A program made the translations under genes and the position numbers. From assembly GCA_026400435.1 (NCBI GenBank), contig JAPLOZ010000103.1:56894-120893 (forward strand): DNA of 64,000 bases, given 5' to 3'. The notes below the pieces were generated by a model. That model did no database searches, was not told the origin of the DNA, and saw only the letters and a program-made list of their open reading frames with translations. This stretch comes from Hyphomicrobiales bacterium. GTDB taxonomy: Bacteria > Pseudomonadota > Alphaproteobacteria > Rhizobiales > Rhizobiaceae. This document shows, piece by piece, positions 34,553 to 44,639 of the stretch (positions are counted from its first letter, which is position 1; every line of letters begins with the position of its first letter).

Positions 34553-36181
34553 CTATTCGCTGACGACGCCGGCCTTGGCGGTCTCGATATGGAAGGCCGC
34601 CGAGATCAGCGCTCGGGTATAGTCGGTCTGCGGCCGCTCGAAGATCTGCTCGGCCGGCCCGTATTCGACGATGCGCCCGTTGCGCATGACGATCACGTCG
34701 TTGGCAAGCGCGCGAACGACCTTGAGATCATGGCTGATGAACAGGTATGCGAGATTGTGCTTGGACTGCAGGTTGCGCAGAAGATCGACCACCTGCGCCT
34801 GTACGCTCATGTCCAGCGCCGACGTCGGCTCGTCCAGCATGACGAATTTCGGCTTCAGGACCATGGCGCGCGCAATTGCGACGCGCTGGCGCTGGCCGCC
34901 GGAGAATTCGTGCGGATAGCGGAAGCGCGTGTCGGGATCGAGGCCCACCTCGTTCAGCACGGCGACCACGCGGGCATCGCGCTCGTCGGCCGAGAGCGAC
35001 GGCTCGTGGATGGCGAGCCCTTCCTCGATGATTTCGGCGACAGACATTCGCGGGCTGAGTGACCCGAACGGGTCCTGGAACACGATCTGCAATTCGCGGC
35101 GCAGCGGCCGCATGGCGCTGAACGACAGCTTGTCGATGTGGCGGCCGTCGAAATCGATGTCCCCCTGCGAGGAGATCATGCGGGCCAGCGCCAGCCCGAG
35201 CGTCGTCTTGCCGGAACCGGATTCGCCGACCACGCCGAGCGTCTGGCCGGCGCGCACGGTGACGTCGATCCCGTCGACCGCCTTCACGTGATCGACGACG
35301 CGGCGGAAGAAGCCCTGCTTGATCGGGAACCACACTTTCAGATCCTTGCCGGCCATCACCTTCTTGGCCGACGGATCGGCGGCTGGCGGCCGTCCCCGGG
35401 GTTCGGCGGCCAGCAGGTGGCGCGTGTATTCGTGCTGGGGGTTGTCGAAAATCTCCTTGGTCGGCCCGGTCTCGACGATCTTGCCGTGGGTCATCACGCA
35501 GACCCTGTCGGCGATCTTTCTGACAATGCCGAGGTCATGGGTGATGAACAGCATCGACATGCCCTTCCTGGCCTTGAGCCCGGCCAGCAGTTCGAGGATC
35601 TGCGCTTGGACGGTGACGTCGAGAGCGGTGGTCGGCTCGTCGGCGATCAGCAGTTCCGGCTCGTTGGCGAGCGCCATCGCGATCATGACGCGCTGTCGCT
35701 GCCCGCCTGAAAGCTGGTGCGGATAGGCGCCGAGCCGTTTCTCGGGATCGCGAATGCCGACCTCCTTGAAAAGCTCGAGCGTGCGCTCGCGTGCCGGGCG
35801 GTCGCGCATCCCCTGGTGAAGCGCCAGCACCTCCGTGATCTGGTGCTCGATCGTGTGCAGCGGGTTGAGCGAGGTCATCGGCTCCTGGAAGATCATGGTG
35901 ATCTTGTTGCCGCGCACGCTCCGCAGCGCCTTCTCGTCGAGCGTCAGAAGGTCGCGTCCGCCGAACCGGATTTCTCCGGAGGGATGGCTGGCTGGGGGAT
36001 AGGGCAGCAGCTTCAGCACCGAAAGCGCCGACACCGATTTGCCCGAGCCCGACTCGCCGACCAGCGCTACCGTTTCGCCCTTGGCGATGTCGAAGGAGAT
36101 ATGGTCGACGGCGGTGGTCGTTCGCCCGCCTTGCGCGAAGGCGACGGAGAGATCGCGGACGGAGAGAAGGGGCGAGGTCAA
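34553..36181 (-). CDS. yejF: Peptide ABC transporter double ATPase YejF
   Basis: The 542-residue protein has two ABC modules. Module 1: Walker [16 protein letters not shown], signature [14 protein letters not shown], Walker [13 protein letters not shown]. Module 2: [41 protein letters not shown]. YejABEF imports peptides such as microcin C. I infer a TTG start at 36181 (then [14 protein letters not shown]) that overlaps the vapC stop codon in TTGA; no ATG gives a better N-terminus. Normally yejF directly follows yejE; here a vapBC pair lies between. Confidence 0.93.
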   Translation of the reverse strand: MTSPLLSVRDLSVAFAQGGRTTTAVDHISFDIAKGETVALVGESGSGKSVSALSVLKLLPYPPASHPSGEIRFGGRDLLTLDEKALRSVRGNKITMIFQEPMTSLNPLHTIEHQITEVLALHQGMRDRPARERTLELFKEVGIRDPEKRLGAYPHQLSGGQRQRVMIAMALANEPELLIADEPTTALDVTVQAQILELLAGLKARKGMSMLFITHDLGIVRKIADRVCVMTHGKIVETGPTKEIFDNPQHEYTRHLLAAEPRGRPPAADPSAKKVMAGKDLKVWFPIKQGFFRRVVDHVKAVDGIDVTVRAGQTLGVVGESGSGKTTLGLALARMISSQGDIDFDGRHIDKLSFSAMRPLRRELQIVFQDPFGSLSPRMSVAEIIEEGLAIHEPSLSADERDARVVAVLNEVGLDPDTRFRYPHEFSGGQRQRVAIARAMVLKPKFVMLDEPTSALDMSVQAQVVDLLRNLQSKHNLAYLFISHDLKVVRALANDVIVMRNGRIVEYGPAEQIFERPQTDYTRALISAAFHIETAKAGVVSE

Positions 36182-36570
36182 AGAGCGGCCTCGACGTCGG
36201 TGTAGCGGAAATCGTCGCCCTTGAACAGAAGAGGTTCTCGGCGTGCCTTGGCGAGCGCGTAGGCGAAGCAATCGCCGAAGTTGAGCTTTGCCTGGTGGTT
36301 GCCTTTCCCGAATTTGGCGTAGGCTTCGCGAGCCAGTTTGGCTTGCTCGGGCGTGATATCGGCCAATTCGACATTCATGTTGGCAAGTATGGTGTCCAGC
36401 AGTTCAGAAGCGCCGGGTATGTCGCCGCGATCCACTCTGAGGGCGACTTCGAGATAGTTGACAGGCGACAGCGCAGCCCTTTCGGGGGCTTCGTTGAGAA
36501 GGTCCGAGAAGAGCTGCCGTTCCGGTTCCTTCAGCAGGACCGCCAGTATTGCCGACGCGTCAACGATCAT
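36178..36570 (-). CDS. vapC: VapC-type PIN-domain ribonuclease toxin
   Basis: The 130-residue PIN protein keeps the acidic site: Asp-4 in MIVDASAI, Glu-41 in NYLEVAL, Asp-100 in NFGDCFAYA and Asp-119/120 in FKGDDF. VapC toxins cut tRNA or rRNA and are held by VapB. Its ATG (36570) overlaps the vapB stop in ATGA, and its own stop overlaps the yejF TTG. The GC content looks lower than in neighbouring yej genes, which fits acquisition. All catalytic positions are intact, so it is probably active. Confidence 0.93.
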   Translation of the reverse strand: MIVDASAILAVLLKEPERQLFSDLLNEAPERAALSPVNYLEVALRVDRGDIPGASELLDTILANMNVELADITPEQAKLAREAYAKFGKGNHQAKLNFGDCFAYALAKARREPLLFKGDDFRYTDVEAAL

Positions 36571-36815
36571 TTGGGAATGCCCCATTCATCGTAAAGGTCG
36601 GAATGATCGCTCGTAACGCCTGGACGCGGCGGTGGCAGAGCATCCAGCAGTTCGTCGAGCCGCCGCTTGCGCTCGGCAACGTCGCGGTCGCGGTGCAGGC
36701 GACCGATCTCAGCCTCGAGCGCTCTCTCTATGGCCGCAGTCATGGTCAAACCGGTCTCGTGGGCCAGTTGGCGGGCGAGTTTCTGAGCCTTTTCGCTCTT
36801 GATGTTCATGCCCAT
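36567..36815 (-). CDS. vapB: VapB-family antitoxin (PSK/Rv0623 type)
   Basis: The 82-residue protein begins MGMNIKSEKAQKLARQLAHETG, followed by a helix MTAAIERALEAEIGRL and a Pro-rich C-terminal tail (DALPPPRPGVTSDHSD, YDEWGIPK) of the kind that wraps the PIN toxin. This is the PSK transcription-factor-type antitoxin. GGAG lies 6 bases before ATG 36815. The 49-base gap after yejE contains GGTATATTTT, which could be its own -10 region, so vapBC may be transcribed independently of yej. Confidence 0.9.
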   Translation of the reverse strand: MGMNIKSEKAQKLARQLAHETGLTMTAAIERALEAEIGRLHRDRDVAERKRRLDELLDALPPPRPGVTSDHSDLYDEWGIPK

Positions 36816-36864
36816 CGCCGTCTCCAAGGTAGAAAACTGGCGAAAATATACCACAAGGGCCCGC

Positions 36865-38001
36865 TCACTTGAAGGTCTTCCGGGGATCAAAGGCGTCGCG
36901 GGTCGCCTCGCCGATGAAGATCAGCAGCGACAGCATAAGCGAAATGACGACGAAGCCGGATATGCCGAGCCAGGGCGCATTCAGGTTGCGCTGGCCCTGC
37001 CGCAGCAGTTCGCCGAGCGACGCGGAGCCGGGCGGCAGCCCCAGCCCGAGGAAGTCGAGCGCCGTAAGCGTCGAGATCGAGCCGTTGAGGATGAACGGCA
37101 GGAAGGTCAGCGTCGCCACCATCGCGTTGGGCAGCAGGTGGCGGCGCATGATGGTTCCGTTCGAAACGCCGAGCGCGCGCGCTGCGTTGACATATTCGAA
37201 GTTGCGCGCCCGCAGGAACTCGGCCCGCACGATGCCGACGAAGCTCACCCAGGACGTCAGGAGCATGATGCCGAGCAGGATGAAGAAGCCGGGTGGCAGG
37301 ACGGCGGCGATGATCAGCAGCAGATAGAGTTGCGGCAGCGAAGACCAGATCTCGATGACGCGCTGGAAAATGAGGTCGGTCAGGCCGCCGAAATAGCCCT
37401 GCACCGCGCCGGCCGAGACGCCGATCACGGCCGATCCGAGCGTCAGGATGAGGCCGAACAGGACAGAGATGCGGAAGCCGTATATGACGCGGGCGAGCAC
37501 GTCGCGCGCCTGGTCGTCCGTGCCAAGCCAGTTCCAGTTGCCGATCGTGCAGTTCGGGTCGTCGACGCCGAGCGGATAGGCCGCGCAGCGCGTTGCCTTG
37601 TCGTAAAGCCAGGACGGCTTGGCCGGCGCTGCTGAGGGTATCTGGTTGTTGACCGTCCTGTAGGAATAGCGAACCGGCGGCCAGATCAGCCAGCCATTGG
37701 CCTCGATCTCGTCCTGGATGACCGGGTCGCGGTAGTCGGCCACGGCATAGAAGCCGCCGAATTTCTCTTCCGGGTAGTCGACCGCCACCGGAAACAGCAG
37801 TTCGCCCTTGTACCAGGCAAGGATCGGCCGGTCGTTGGCGATCAGTTCGGAAAACATCGACAGGATGAAGATCGCCAGGAAGATCCACAGCGACCAGTAG
37901 CCGCGCCGGTTGGCCTTGAAGCTCGCCCAGCGGCGCTGGTTGAGCGGCGACAGCCGCGGTCGCTTCGCGCGGACCTGATCGGCGTCGGCGGTGATCGTCA
38001 T
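36865..38001 (-). CDS. yejE: Peptide ABC transporter permease YejE
   Basis: The 378-residue permease has a long N-terminal cytoplasmic/periplasmic region ([22 protein letters not shown], typical of YejE) and a C-terminal binding-protein-dependent permease domain with [26 protein letters not shown] (EAA-loop type). Five to six membrane helices are visible. Its ATG (38001) overlaps the yejB stop by 4 bases. It ends with [12 protein letters not shown], the standard YejE C-terminus, so the following vapBC did not truncate it. Confidence 0.95.
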   Translation of the reverse strand: MTITADADQVRAKRPRLSPLNQRRWASFKANRRGYWSLWIFLAIFILSMFSELIANDRPILAWYKGELLFPVAVDYPEEKFGGFYAVADYRDPVIQDEIEANGWLIWPPVRYSYRTVNNQIPSAAPAKPSWLYDKATRCAAYPLGVDDPNCTIGNWNWLGTDDQARDVLARVIYGFRISVLFGLILTLGSAVIGVSAGAVQGYFGGLTDLIFQRVIEIWSSLPQLYLLLIIAAVLPPGFFILLGIMLLTSWVSFVGIVRAEFLRARNFEYVNAARALGVSNGTIMRRHLLPNAMVATLTFLPFILNGSISTLTALDFLGLGLPPGSASLGELLRQGQRNLNAPWLGISGFVVISLMLSLLIFIGEATRDAFDPRKTFK

Positions 38002-39092
38002 ACGTCCCTCCGCTCGAAGTCGATGCGGGGGTCGATCCAGGTGTATATCAGGTCGGAGAGCAGCGAGACGAATAGGCCGATCAGAGAGAAGATATAGAGG
38101 GTCGCGAAGACCACGGGATAGTCGCGGTCGATCACCGAGCGGTAGCCGAGCAGGCCGAGCCCGTCGAGCGAGAAGATGTTCTCGATCAGCAGCGAACCGG
38201 CGAAGAAGGCCGAGATGAAGGCGCCTGGAAACCCGGCGATCACGATCAGCATCGCGTTGCGGAAGACATGCCCGTAAAGCACCTGTCGCTCCGACAGGCC
38301 CTTGGCGCGTGCGGTGACGACATACTGCTTGCGGATCTCGTCGAGGAAGGAGTTCTTCGTCAGCAGCGTTGTCGTGGCGAAGGCCGACAGCACCATGGCC
38401 GTCAGCGGCAAGGCGAGGTGCCAGAAGTAGTCGCCGATCTTCTGGTACCAGGCAAGCTGGTCGAAATTGTCCGAGGTGAGGCCACGCAGGGGGAACCAGT
38501 CGAAGAACGAGCCGCCGGCAAAGAACACCATCAGCATGACGCCGAACAGGAAACCTGGAATGGCGTAGCCGACGATGACGACGGCGCTCGTCCACACGTC
38601 GAAGGTAGAGCCGTCCTTCACTGCCTTGCGGATGCCTAGCGGAATCGAGATCAGGTAGGAAATCAGCGTGATCCATAGGCCGATCGAGATCGACACCGGC
38701 ATTTTCTCGAGGATCAGGTCGATCACCGAGATGTCGCGGAAATAGCTGTCGCCGAAGTCGAAGCGCGAGTAGTTCCAGATCATCAGTCCGAAGCGTTCGA
38801 GCGGCGGCCTGTCGAAGCCGAACTGCTTTTCCAGCTTGGCTATGAATTCCGGATCGAGCCCCTGCGCTCCCCGATATTTGGACGAGCCTTCCGCCGTGCC
38901 GACATTGTCCTGTCCGCCCAGCCCGTCGCCGCCGCCGCCACTCAGCGCATCGCTGCCCTGACCGGTCAGCTTTGCGATTACCTGTTCGACCGGCCCTCCG
39001 GGCGCGAACTGGATGACGGCAAAGGAGATCGCCATGATGCCGAGCAGCGTCGGGATCATGAGAAGCACGCGTCGCAGGATATAGGCGCCCAT
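37998..39092 (-). CDS. yejB: Peptide ABC transporter permease YejB
   Basis: The 364-residue permease begins [20 protein letters not shown] and includes a glycine-rich periplasmic stretch ([14 protein letters not shown]) near residue 50. The permease domain has [23 protein letters not shown] as its EAA loop. It pairs with YejE as the membrane channel. It overlaps yejE by 4 bases and lies 60 bases after the upstream binding protein gene. Confidence 0.95.
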   Translation of the reverse strand: MGAYILRRVLLMIPTLLGIMAISFAVIQFAPGGPVEQVIAKLTGQGSDALSGGGGDGLGGQDNVGTAEGSSKYRGAQGLDPEFIAKLEKQFGFDRPPLERFGLMIWNYSRFDFGDSYFRDISVIDLILEKMPVSISIGLWITLISYLISIPLGIRKAVKDGSTFDVWTSAVVIVGYAIPGFLFGVMLMVFFAGGSFFDWFPLRGLTSDNFDQLAWYQKIGDYFWHLALPLTAMVLSAFATTTLLTKNSFLDEIRKQYVVTARAKGLSERQVLYGHVFRNAMLIVIAGFPGAFISAFFAGSLLIENIFSLDGLGLLGYRSVIDRDYPVVFATLYIFSLIGLFVSLLSDLIYTWIDPRIDFERRDV

Positions 39093-39152
39093 CAGGCCAA
39101 CTCCTCCCGCGGACCAGGGCGGTGGATGGCGCCCCTGCTTGCCGTCCTCGGA

Positions 39153-41033
39153 TCACCCCTTGCCAATCGCCGCCGCCTTGTCCTTGTCGAACCACCACAA
39201 GGTTTCCGTCGCGAACCCGAAGTCTGGCTTCGGCTCCTTGAAGCCGAACATGTCCCAGAACGCCACGCGGTGATTCGCCGAATACCAACTTGGAATCCAG
39301 TCCATGCGAGAGCGCAAGACCCGGTCAAGGGCGCGCAGCACGTTTGTCAGCTGCCCGCGATCCTCGACCTCGTCGATCGCCTCGACGAGCGCGTCGATCG
39401 CCGGATCGGCCGTCCCGGTCAGGTTGCGCGACCCGGCAAGGCTCGCCGACCTGGAATGGAAGATGCCGTCAAGGCCCTCGCGCGTTGGGGTCGGCGAAAA
39501 CAGCAGTGCCATCGAGATCAGGTCGAAGTCGAAGTCGGCCTGGCGTGCCTGGTGCTGCGCTGAATCGACCATCCGGATCGACGCATCGAAGCCGATTGCC
39601 TTCATGCTCTCCACCCAGGGCGAGTAGATGCGCACGAAGCCCTCGTCATCGACCAGAATCTCCAGCTTGAAGGTTTCGCCACTGTCGTTGGTGAAGACGC
39701 GTCCCGACAGTTTCCAGCCGGCATCGATCATCAGGCGGCGGGCTTCGCCGAGCAGCTTGCGGTCGCGGCCGGTGCCGTCGGATGCCGGCAGGCTGTAGGC
39801 TTCGGCGAATACTTCGGGCAGCACCTTGTCGCGCAAGGGCTCCAGCAGGGCCAGTTCCTGCGGTCCGGGCGTCCCGCTGGCCTTGAACTCCGATCGCTCG
39901 AAGCATGATTGCGAACGGTTGTAGAGCCCGTAGAACAGCGACTTGTTCGTCCATTCGAAGTCGAAGCACAAGGCGATCGCGCGGCGCACGCGCACGTCCC
40001 TGAAGCGTTCGCGGCGCTGGTTCATCGCGATCGCCTGCATCGCAGGGCGCTTCTCGGAGAGAAACTCGCGCTTGACTACTTTGCCGTCGTTGAGGGCGGG
40101 AAAATCGTAGCCGGTCGCCCAGATGCGGGAGGTCGCCTCCTCGCGAAAAAGCACTTCGCCCTTCTTGAAAGCCTCGAAGGCAGCTTGCCGGTCGCCATAG
40201 AACTCCAGCCGCAAGCGGTCGAAATTGTAGCTGCCCCGGTTGACGGGCAGGTCGCGGCCCCAATAGTCGGCCACGCGCTCGTACTCCAGCGTCTGGCCCG
40301 GACGTACCAGGCCGACCTTGTAGGGACCGGAGCTGAGCGGCGCCTCCAGCCGCGAACTGTCAAATGCCGTTCTGTCGAAATACGCCTTCGAAAGGATAGG
40401 GAAGGTCGCGACTTCGAGAATAGTCCGGTCCGACTGTTTGCCTGAGAACGTCAACTTCAGCCTGTTTGGGTCGACCGCGACGGCGTCGCTGAGTTCCCTG
40501 AGGGGCAAGAGCAGGTCCGGATGGCCTTTCTCCCTGAAAAGTCTGTAGGTAAAGGCCGCGTCCTCGGCGGTCAACGGTGACCCGTCATGAAACCGTGCCT
40601 CCGGTCTCAGGGCGAACGTGAAGCTGTTGCGATCAGGCGAAATCGTCACCGTGCTGGCGACAAGCCCATAGATGGAATCGGGTTCGTCCAGCGCGCCGGA
40701 CATCAGCGAGTCGAAACAGATTTCCATCCTGGGCGGGGCGTCGCCCTTGGCCACGAAACTGTTGAGCGTGTTGAAGGTGTAGGGGTTCTGGTTGTACAGC
40801 CATTGCGACGGGCCGTAGTTGAACGTGCCGCCCTTTGGCGCGTCGACATTGACATAGTCGAAGTTCGCGAAGTCAGGCGCATACTTTAGTTTGCCGAACG
40901 CCGACAGCCCGTGCAGTGGCGTAGCGATCGCGCTGGCTGCAAAGGAGTACCTGGGCACGAGCGGCACGGCGATCGCCCCGGCCGACAAAGCCAGGAATTT
41001 GCGCCGCCCTATCGCCGGCCCCAGTTCACGCAT
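39153..41033 (-). CDS. YejA-like peptide-binding protein 2 (Tat-type signal)
   Basis: The 626-residue SBP_bac_5 protein begins with a twin-arginine signal (GRRKFLALSAGAIAVP) and the YejA pattern FANFDYVNVDAPKGGTFNYG, MEICFDSLMSGALDEP, RFHDGSPLTAEDAAFTYRLF and TGYDFPALNDGKVVKREF. It is a paralogue of the protein at 41033 and shares one base with its stop (TGATG). Two binding proteins feeding one permease pair suggest broadened peptide specificity. The use of Tat export, unlike its Sec-exported partner, is inferred from the RRKFLAL motif. Confidence 0.93.
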   Translation of the reverse strand: MRELGPAIGRRKFLALSAGAIAVPLVPRYSFAASAIATPLHGLSAFGKLKYAPDFANFDYVNVDAPKGGTFNYGPSQWLYNQNPYTFNTLNSFVAKGDAPPRMEICFDSLMSGALDEPDSIYGLVASTVTISPDRNSFTFALRPEARFHDGSPLTAEDAAFTYRLFREKGHPDLLLPLRELSDAVAVDPNRLKLTFSGKQSDRTILEVATFPILSKAYFDRTAFDSSRLEAPLSSGPYKVGLVRPGQTLEYERVADYWGRDLPVNRGSYNFDRLRLEFYGDRQAAFEAFKKGEVLFREEATSRIWATGYDFPALNDGKVVKREFLSEKRPAMQAIAMNQRRERFRDVRVRRAIALCFDFEWTNKSLFYGLYNRSQSCFERSEFKASGTPGPQELALLEPLRDKVLPEVFAEAYSLPASDGTGRDRKLLGEARRLMIDAGWKLSGRVFTNDSGETFKLEILVDDEGFVRIYSPWVESMKAIGFDASIRMVDSAQHQARQADFDFDLISMALLFSPTPTREGLDGIFHSRSASLAGSRNLTGTADPAIDALVEAIDEVEDRGQLTNVLRALDRVLRSRMDWIPSWYSANHRVAFWDMFGFKEPKPDFGFATETLWWFDKDKAAAIGKG

Positions 41034-42910
41034 CAGTTCGAATTTCCGATCTTTGCGGCAAGCGCCGCTTCCCTTGCCGGATCTATCCACCAGGAATCGG
41101 TGTCGACGCCGGTGTAGCTCGGCTGTTTCTCGGGCATGCCGAACTTGTCCCACCAGGCAAGCCAGGTCTTCGGATTGTGCCAGTGCGGCACGAGGTAGTA
41201 GTTCCATAGCAGAACCCGGTCGAGGGCGCGGGTCGCCGCCACCAGGTCGTCCCGGTCGGTCGCGTATACGATGCGTTCGACGAGCGCATCGACCACCGGA
41301 TTCTTGATGCCGGCATGGTTGCGCGAGCCGCGCGTGTCGGCGGCCTTGGAGCCCCAGTATTCGCGTTGCTCGTTGCCGGGGGAGGAGGATTGGGCCAGAA
41401 CCGCCGTCACGGAATCGAAATCGTGTGTCTGCATGCGCGCGATATATTGGTTGGTGTCGACGACCCGCAGCGTCGCGTCGATGCCGAGCTTCCTCAGGTT
41501 GTCGACGAAGGGCGCCGTGATGCGCTCGTCGGTTGGATCGTTGCCGAGGAACTCGATCCTGAACGGCTCTCCGGTCTTTTCGTTGACCAGCTTGCCGCCC
41601 TTGTTGACCCACCCGGCTTCCTTGAAAAGCTGGAAAGCCTTGCGCAGATTGTCGCGCGTCGCCTGCGGCGTATCATAGACCGGCAGCTTGAATTCCTGTG
41701 TGAACAGTTCAGGCGGAAGCTGGTCCCTGTAAGGTTCGAGAATTTCCAGTTCCTTGCCCTGCGGCAGATCGCTCGAAGCCAGGTCCTGCGCCTCGAAATA
41801 GCTGTCGGTGCGGGTGTAGAGGTTGAAGAACAGCGTACGGTTCATGCTTTCGAAGTCGAACGCCAAAGTCAGCGCCTCGCGCACCCGGCGATCCGCGAAT
41901 TGCGGCCGGCGCGTGTTGAGCACGAAGCCCTGCATGGGTTCGCCCGAGGTGCTGGCGAACTCGTTGCGCACGACAGCGCCCGACTTGAACGCCGGAAAGT
42001 CGTAGCCCTTGGCCCAGCGCGCTGACCTGTTCTCCGGCCGGATGTCCTCGAACCCGCCCTTGGTGAAGGCCTGCCATTCCGCATTGTCGTCGAGGAAATA
42101 GACGTAGCGCCGCTTGTCGAAATTGTTGCGCCCGACATTCACGCCGACATCGGCGCCCCAGTAGTCGGGGACGCGCGCCCAGACCACTTCAGAGCCAGGC
42201 TTGAAGCTTTCGATCCTGTAGGCGCCCGAGCCGAGCGGCGGCTCCAGCGTCGGCCGCGTCACGTCGCGCTTCTTGCCGGTGGCGTCCGTGCCCTCCCACC
42301 AGTGCTTCGGCAGCACGACAAGGTCGCCCATGATGAGCGGCAATTCGCGGTTGCCTTTCTGGTTGAAGCGGAACTCGACCTCGCGGTCCGAAACGGCTTC
42401 GGCCTCGGTCACATTGGCGAAGTACTGGTTGAAGTTCGGGCTTTCCTTCTTGAGAAAGTTGAACGACCAGATGACGTCTTCAGCGGTGATAGGCACGCCG
42501 TCATGCCATTTGGCCTTGGGGTTCAGCCGGTAGGTCGCGGACGAAAAGTCGGCCGGGTGCTTGTAAGCTTCGGCGATCAGCGCGTGATTGACTGAGCCTT
42601 CGTCGGTAGCCTTTGCCATCAGCGTGTCCCACAGCAGGCCGCCCTGGTAGTTCACGCCGGCTGCGGGGGTGCCGGTGGCGATGAAGGGGTTGAAGCTGTC
42701 GAAGGTGCCGAGCACCGCGGAATTGATCGTGCCGCCCTTCGGCGCGTCGGGGTTTACATAGTCATAGCGCTCGAAACTGTCGCCATATTTGGATTCGCCC
42801 ACCAGCGAACCGGAGGTCTTCCATTCGTCGGCAAGGGCGCCCTGGTCAAGGCTGAACAGGACGGCAGCCGCTGCAAGCGCCCCGATAGGCAGGATGGCGG
42901 ACAGTTTCAT
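41033..42910 (-). CDS. yejA: YejA-like peptide-binding protein 1
   Basis: The 625-residue SBP_bac_5 protein has a Sec signal peptide (MKLSAILPIGALAAAAVLFS, cleaved near GALA) and YejA motifs SFERYDYVNPDAPKGGTINS, WHDGVPITAEDVIWSFNFLK and KGYDFPAFKSGAVVRNEFA. It delivers oligopeptides to YejB/YejE. It is the first gene of the yej unit; the 68 bases before the cytochrome terminator should hold the promoter. Confidence 0.95.
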   Translation of the reverse strand: MKLSAILPIGALAAAAVLFSLDQGALADEWKTSGSLVGESKYGDSFERYDYVNPDAPKGGTINSAVLGTFDSFNPFIATGTPAAGVNYQGGLLWDTLMAKATDEGSVNHALIAEAYKHPADFSSATYRLNPKAKWHDGVPITAEDVIWSFNFLKKESPNFNQYFANVTEAEAVSDREVEFRFNQKGNRELPLIMGDLVVLPKHWWEGTDATGKKRDVTRPTLEPPLGSGAYRIESFKPGSEVVWARVPDYWGADVGVNVGRNNFDKRRYVYFLDDNAEWQAFTKGGFEDIRPENRSARWAKGYDFPAFKSGAVVRNEFASTSGEPMQGFVLNTRRPQFADRRVREALTLAFDFESMNRTLFFNLYTRTDSYFEAQDLASSDLPQGKELEILEPYRDQLPPELFTQEFKLPVYDTPQATRDNLRKAFQLFKEAGWVNKGGKLVNEKTGEPFRIEFLGNDPTDERITAPFVDNLRKLGIDATLRVVDTNQYIARMQTHDFDSVTAVLAQSSSPGNEQREYWGSKAADTRGSRNHAGIKNPVVDALVERIVYATDRDDLVAATRALDRVLLWNYYLVPHWHNPKTWLAWWDKFGMPEKQPSYTGVDTDSWWIDPAREAALAAKIGNSN

Positions 42911-42976
42911 GCAATCCTCATGCGGGCTGACGGCGGACCGCCTCCCCGCGAGGCGATCCCGGACAACCCGTCTAAC

Positions 42977-43005
42977 AAAAAAAGCCGGGCTGAACCCGGC
43001 TTTTT
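42977..43005 (-). terminator. Terminator of the cytochrome c gene
   Basis: A stem of about 11 base pairs (42979-42989 with 42995-43005) and a 5-base loop have A-run and T-run flanks. It lies 26 bases after the cytochrome stop on the minus strand and isolates it from yejA. Confidence 0.9.
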
Positions 43006-43030
43006 CGTGATTGGGCGCATTACAATTTCG

Positions 43031-43675
43031 TTATTGTGCCGGAGCGGGCTCGGCGGGCACAGTCTCTGCCGGTTCGGCTGGAGCGGCCTCCGCAGGAGCC
43101 GAAGCAGGCTCCGCGGCGGGAGCGGCAGCTTCAGGCAACGGAGCCGGCGTGTCGGCCTGGGTGCGCAGGAAGGCGATCAGATCGGCGCGGTCGTCTGGGT
43201 CTTTCAGCCCGGCAAATCCCATCGCCGTGCCCTTCACAAGGGCCTTGGGCGACGTCAGGAAGTGGTTCAGATGTTCGTAGTCCCATACGACCGTCCCGCC
43301 CTGCGAGAACTCCTTCATCGGAGCCGAATAGGCAAAACCCTCGTGCGAGGCGACCGGACGGTTGACGACGCCCCACAGGTTCGGGCCGACCTTGTTGGGG
43401 CCGCCCTTCTCGAACGTGTGGCAGGCCGCACACTTTTTCTCGATGGCCTGGCCGGCTGCCGCATCGGCCGATGCCAGCGACACGGCGATGGGTTCCTCCG
43501 CGGGCGCCGCCTCGCCGCCGCCGGTTGCCTCGGCTTGGGCGGCTTCGATCACAAAGCCTTCCTTTTCCGGGTGCGGCGCGGCGAAGATCGCGTCGGAGAC
43601 GATGCCGACCGAAAAGACAACAAACACGGTCCCCAGAAAGGCGCCGATCAACTTGTTGTATTCGAATGAGTCCAT
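43031..43675 (-). CDS. Membrane-anchored class I cytochrome c (CycM type)
   Basis: The 214-residue protein has an uncleaved N-terminal anchor ([20 protein letters not shown]) and a cytochrome domain with heme motif CAACH in [20 protein letters not shown] and the axial Met in [11 protein letters not shown]. It resembles rhizobial CycM, which passes electrons from the bc1 complex to cytochrome oxidase. Unusually it ends in a 40-residue Ala/Pro/Glu-rich tail. ATG 43675 gives [11 protein letters not shown], the common start of the family. It is divergent from kdsB. Confidence 0.92.
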   Translation of the reverse strand: MDSFEYNKLIGAFLGTVFVVFSVGIVSDAIFAAPHPEKEGFVIEAAQAEATGGGEAAPAEEPIAVSLASADAAAGQAIEKKCAACHTFEKGGPNKVGPNLWGVVNRPVASHEGFAYSAPMKEFSQGGTVVWDYEHLNHFLTSPKALVKGTAMGFAGLKDPDDRADLIAFLRTQADTPAPLPEAAAPAAEPASAPAEAAPAEPAETVPAEPAPAQ

Positions 43676-43897
43676 TCGCCCCTGGCTCCGTGTCTCGTGG
43701 CCTGCCGTCCATCTGCCGGATTGCAATGCTCCGGACCGAAATCCCCGCAGCCGGGCACATCCTGCTTTGCCCTGTCGGGCAGGCCGATTTGGCCGGAAAC
43801 TAGGTCTTTTGCTTGGACCTTGCAACACCTATAAGGGCGGCGTCCGTGAGACCTTTTGCCACCCAGAGATACTCCCTTTCAGCCGGCCCGATTTGAC

Positions 43898-44629
43898 ATG
43901 TCGACCATCGTCCTGATCCCGGCCCGCATGGCCTCGACCCGGCTTCCCGGCAAGCCGCTGGCCGACATAGCCGGTCGTCCGATGATCGTTCATGTCGCCG
44001 ACAGGGCGAGGCAGAGCGGCCTTGGCCGCGTCGCCGTCGCAACCGACACCCGTGAAGTTGCCGACGCCGTGCGGCTCGCCGGCTACGAGGCGGTGATGAC
44101 CCGCGACGACCACCAGTCCGGGTCAGACCGCATCCACGAGGCGCTGCAGGCGCTCGACCCGCAGCGCGCCGTGGAGATCGTCGTCAATGTCCAGGGCGAC
44201 CTGCCCACCATCGAGCCGCAGACGATTCGCGCGGTCTTCCGGCCGCTTGAAGACCCTGCGGTCGACATCGCGACGCTAGGCGTCGAGATCGTCCGCGACG
44301 ACGAGCGCGCCAATCCCAATGTCGTCAAGATCGTCGGTTCGCCGTTGCCCTCGGGGCGGCTAAGGGCGCTTTACTTCACGCGGGCGACCGCGCCATGGGG
44401 CGAGGGACCGCTCTACCACCACATCGGGCTCTATGCCTACCGGCGCGCAGCGCTGGAACGTTTCGTTTCGCTGCCGCCTTCGCCGCTGGAACGGCGCGAA
44501 AAGCTCGAACAGCTGCGCGCGCTCGAGGCCGGCATGCGCATCGACGCCGACATCGTGCTATCGGTTCCGCTCGGCGTCGATACGCTGGAAGATCTGGAGC
44601 GCGCCAGACACATGCTTGCAAACCGATAA
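43898..44629 (+). CDS. kdsB: 3-deoxy-manno-octulosonate cytidylyltransferase
   Basis: The 243-residue enzyme activates KDO with CTP for lipopolysaccharide core synthesis. Motifs are [21 protein letters not shown] at the start, [24 protein letters not shown] and [15 protein letters not shown], and the C-terminal [20 protein letters not shown] 43898 gives the canonical N-terminus; 14 codons upstream are unlikely. It is followed after 10 bases by pheA. Confidence 0.96.
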   Translation: MSTIVLIPARMASTRLPGKPLADIAGRPMIVHVADRARQSGLGRVAVATDTREVADAVRLAGYEAVMTRDDHQSGSDRIHEALQALDPQRAVEIVVNVQGDLPTIEPQTIRAVFRPLEDPAVDIATLGVEIVRDDERANPNVVKIVGSPLPSGRLRALYFTRATAPWGEGPLYHHIGLYAYRRAALERFVSLPPSPLERREKLEQLRALEAGMRIDADIVLSVPLGVDTLEDLERARHMLANR

Positions 44630-44639
44630 GGCTGCGGCC

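Noticed and set aside
36865..39288. Fusion of yejE with upstream sequence (807-codon frame)
   Set aside because: The upstream half is antisense-like sequence in the frame of yejB; the ATG at 38001 gives the standard YejE N-terminus.
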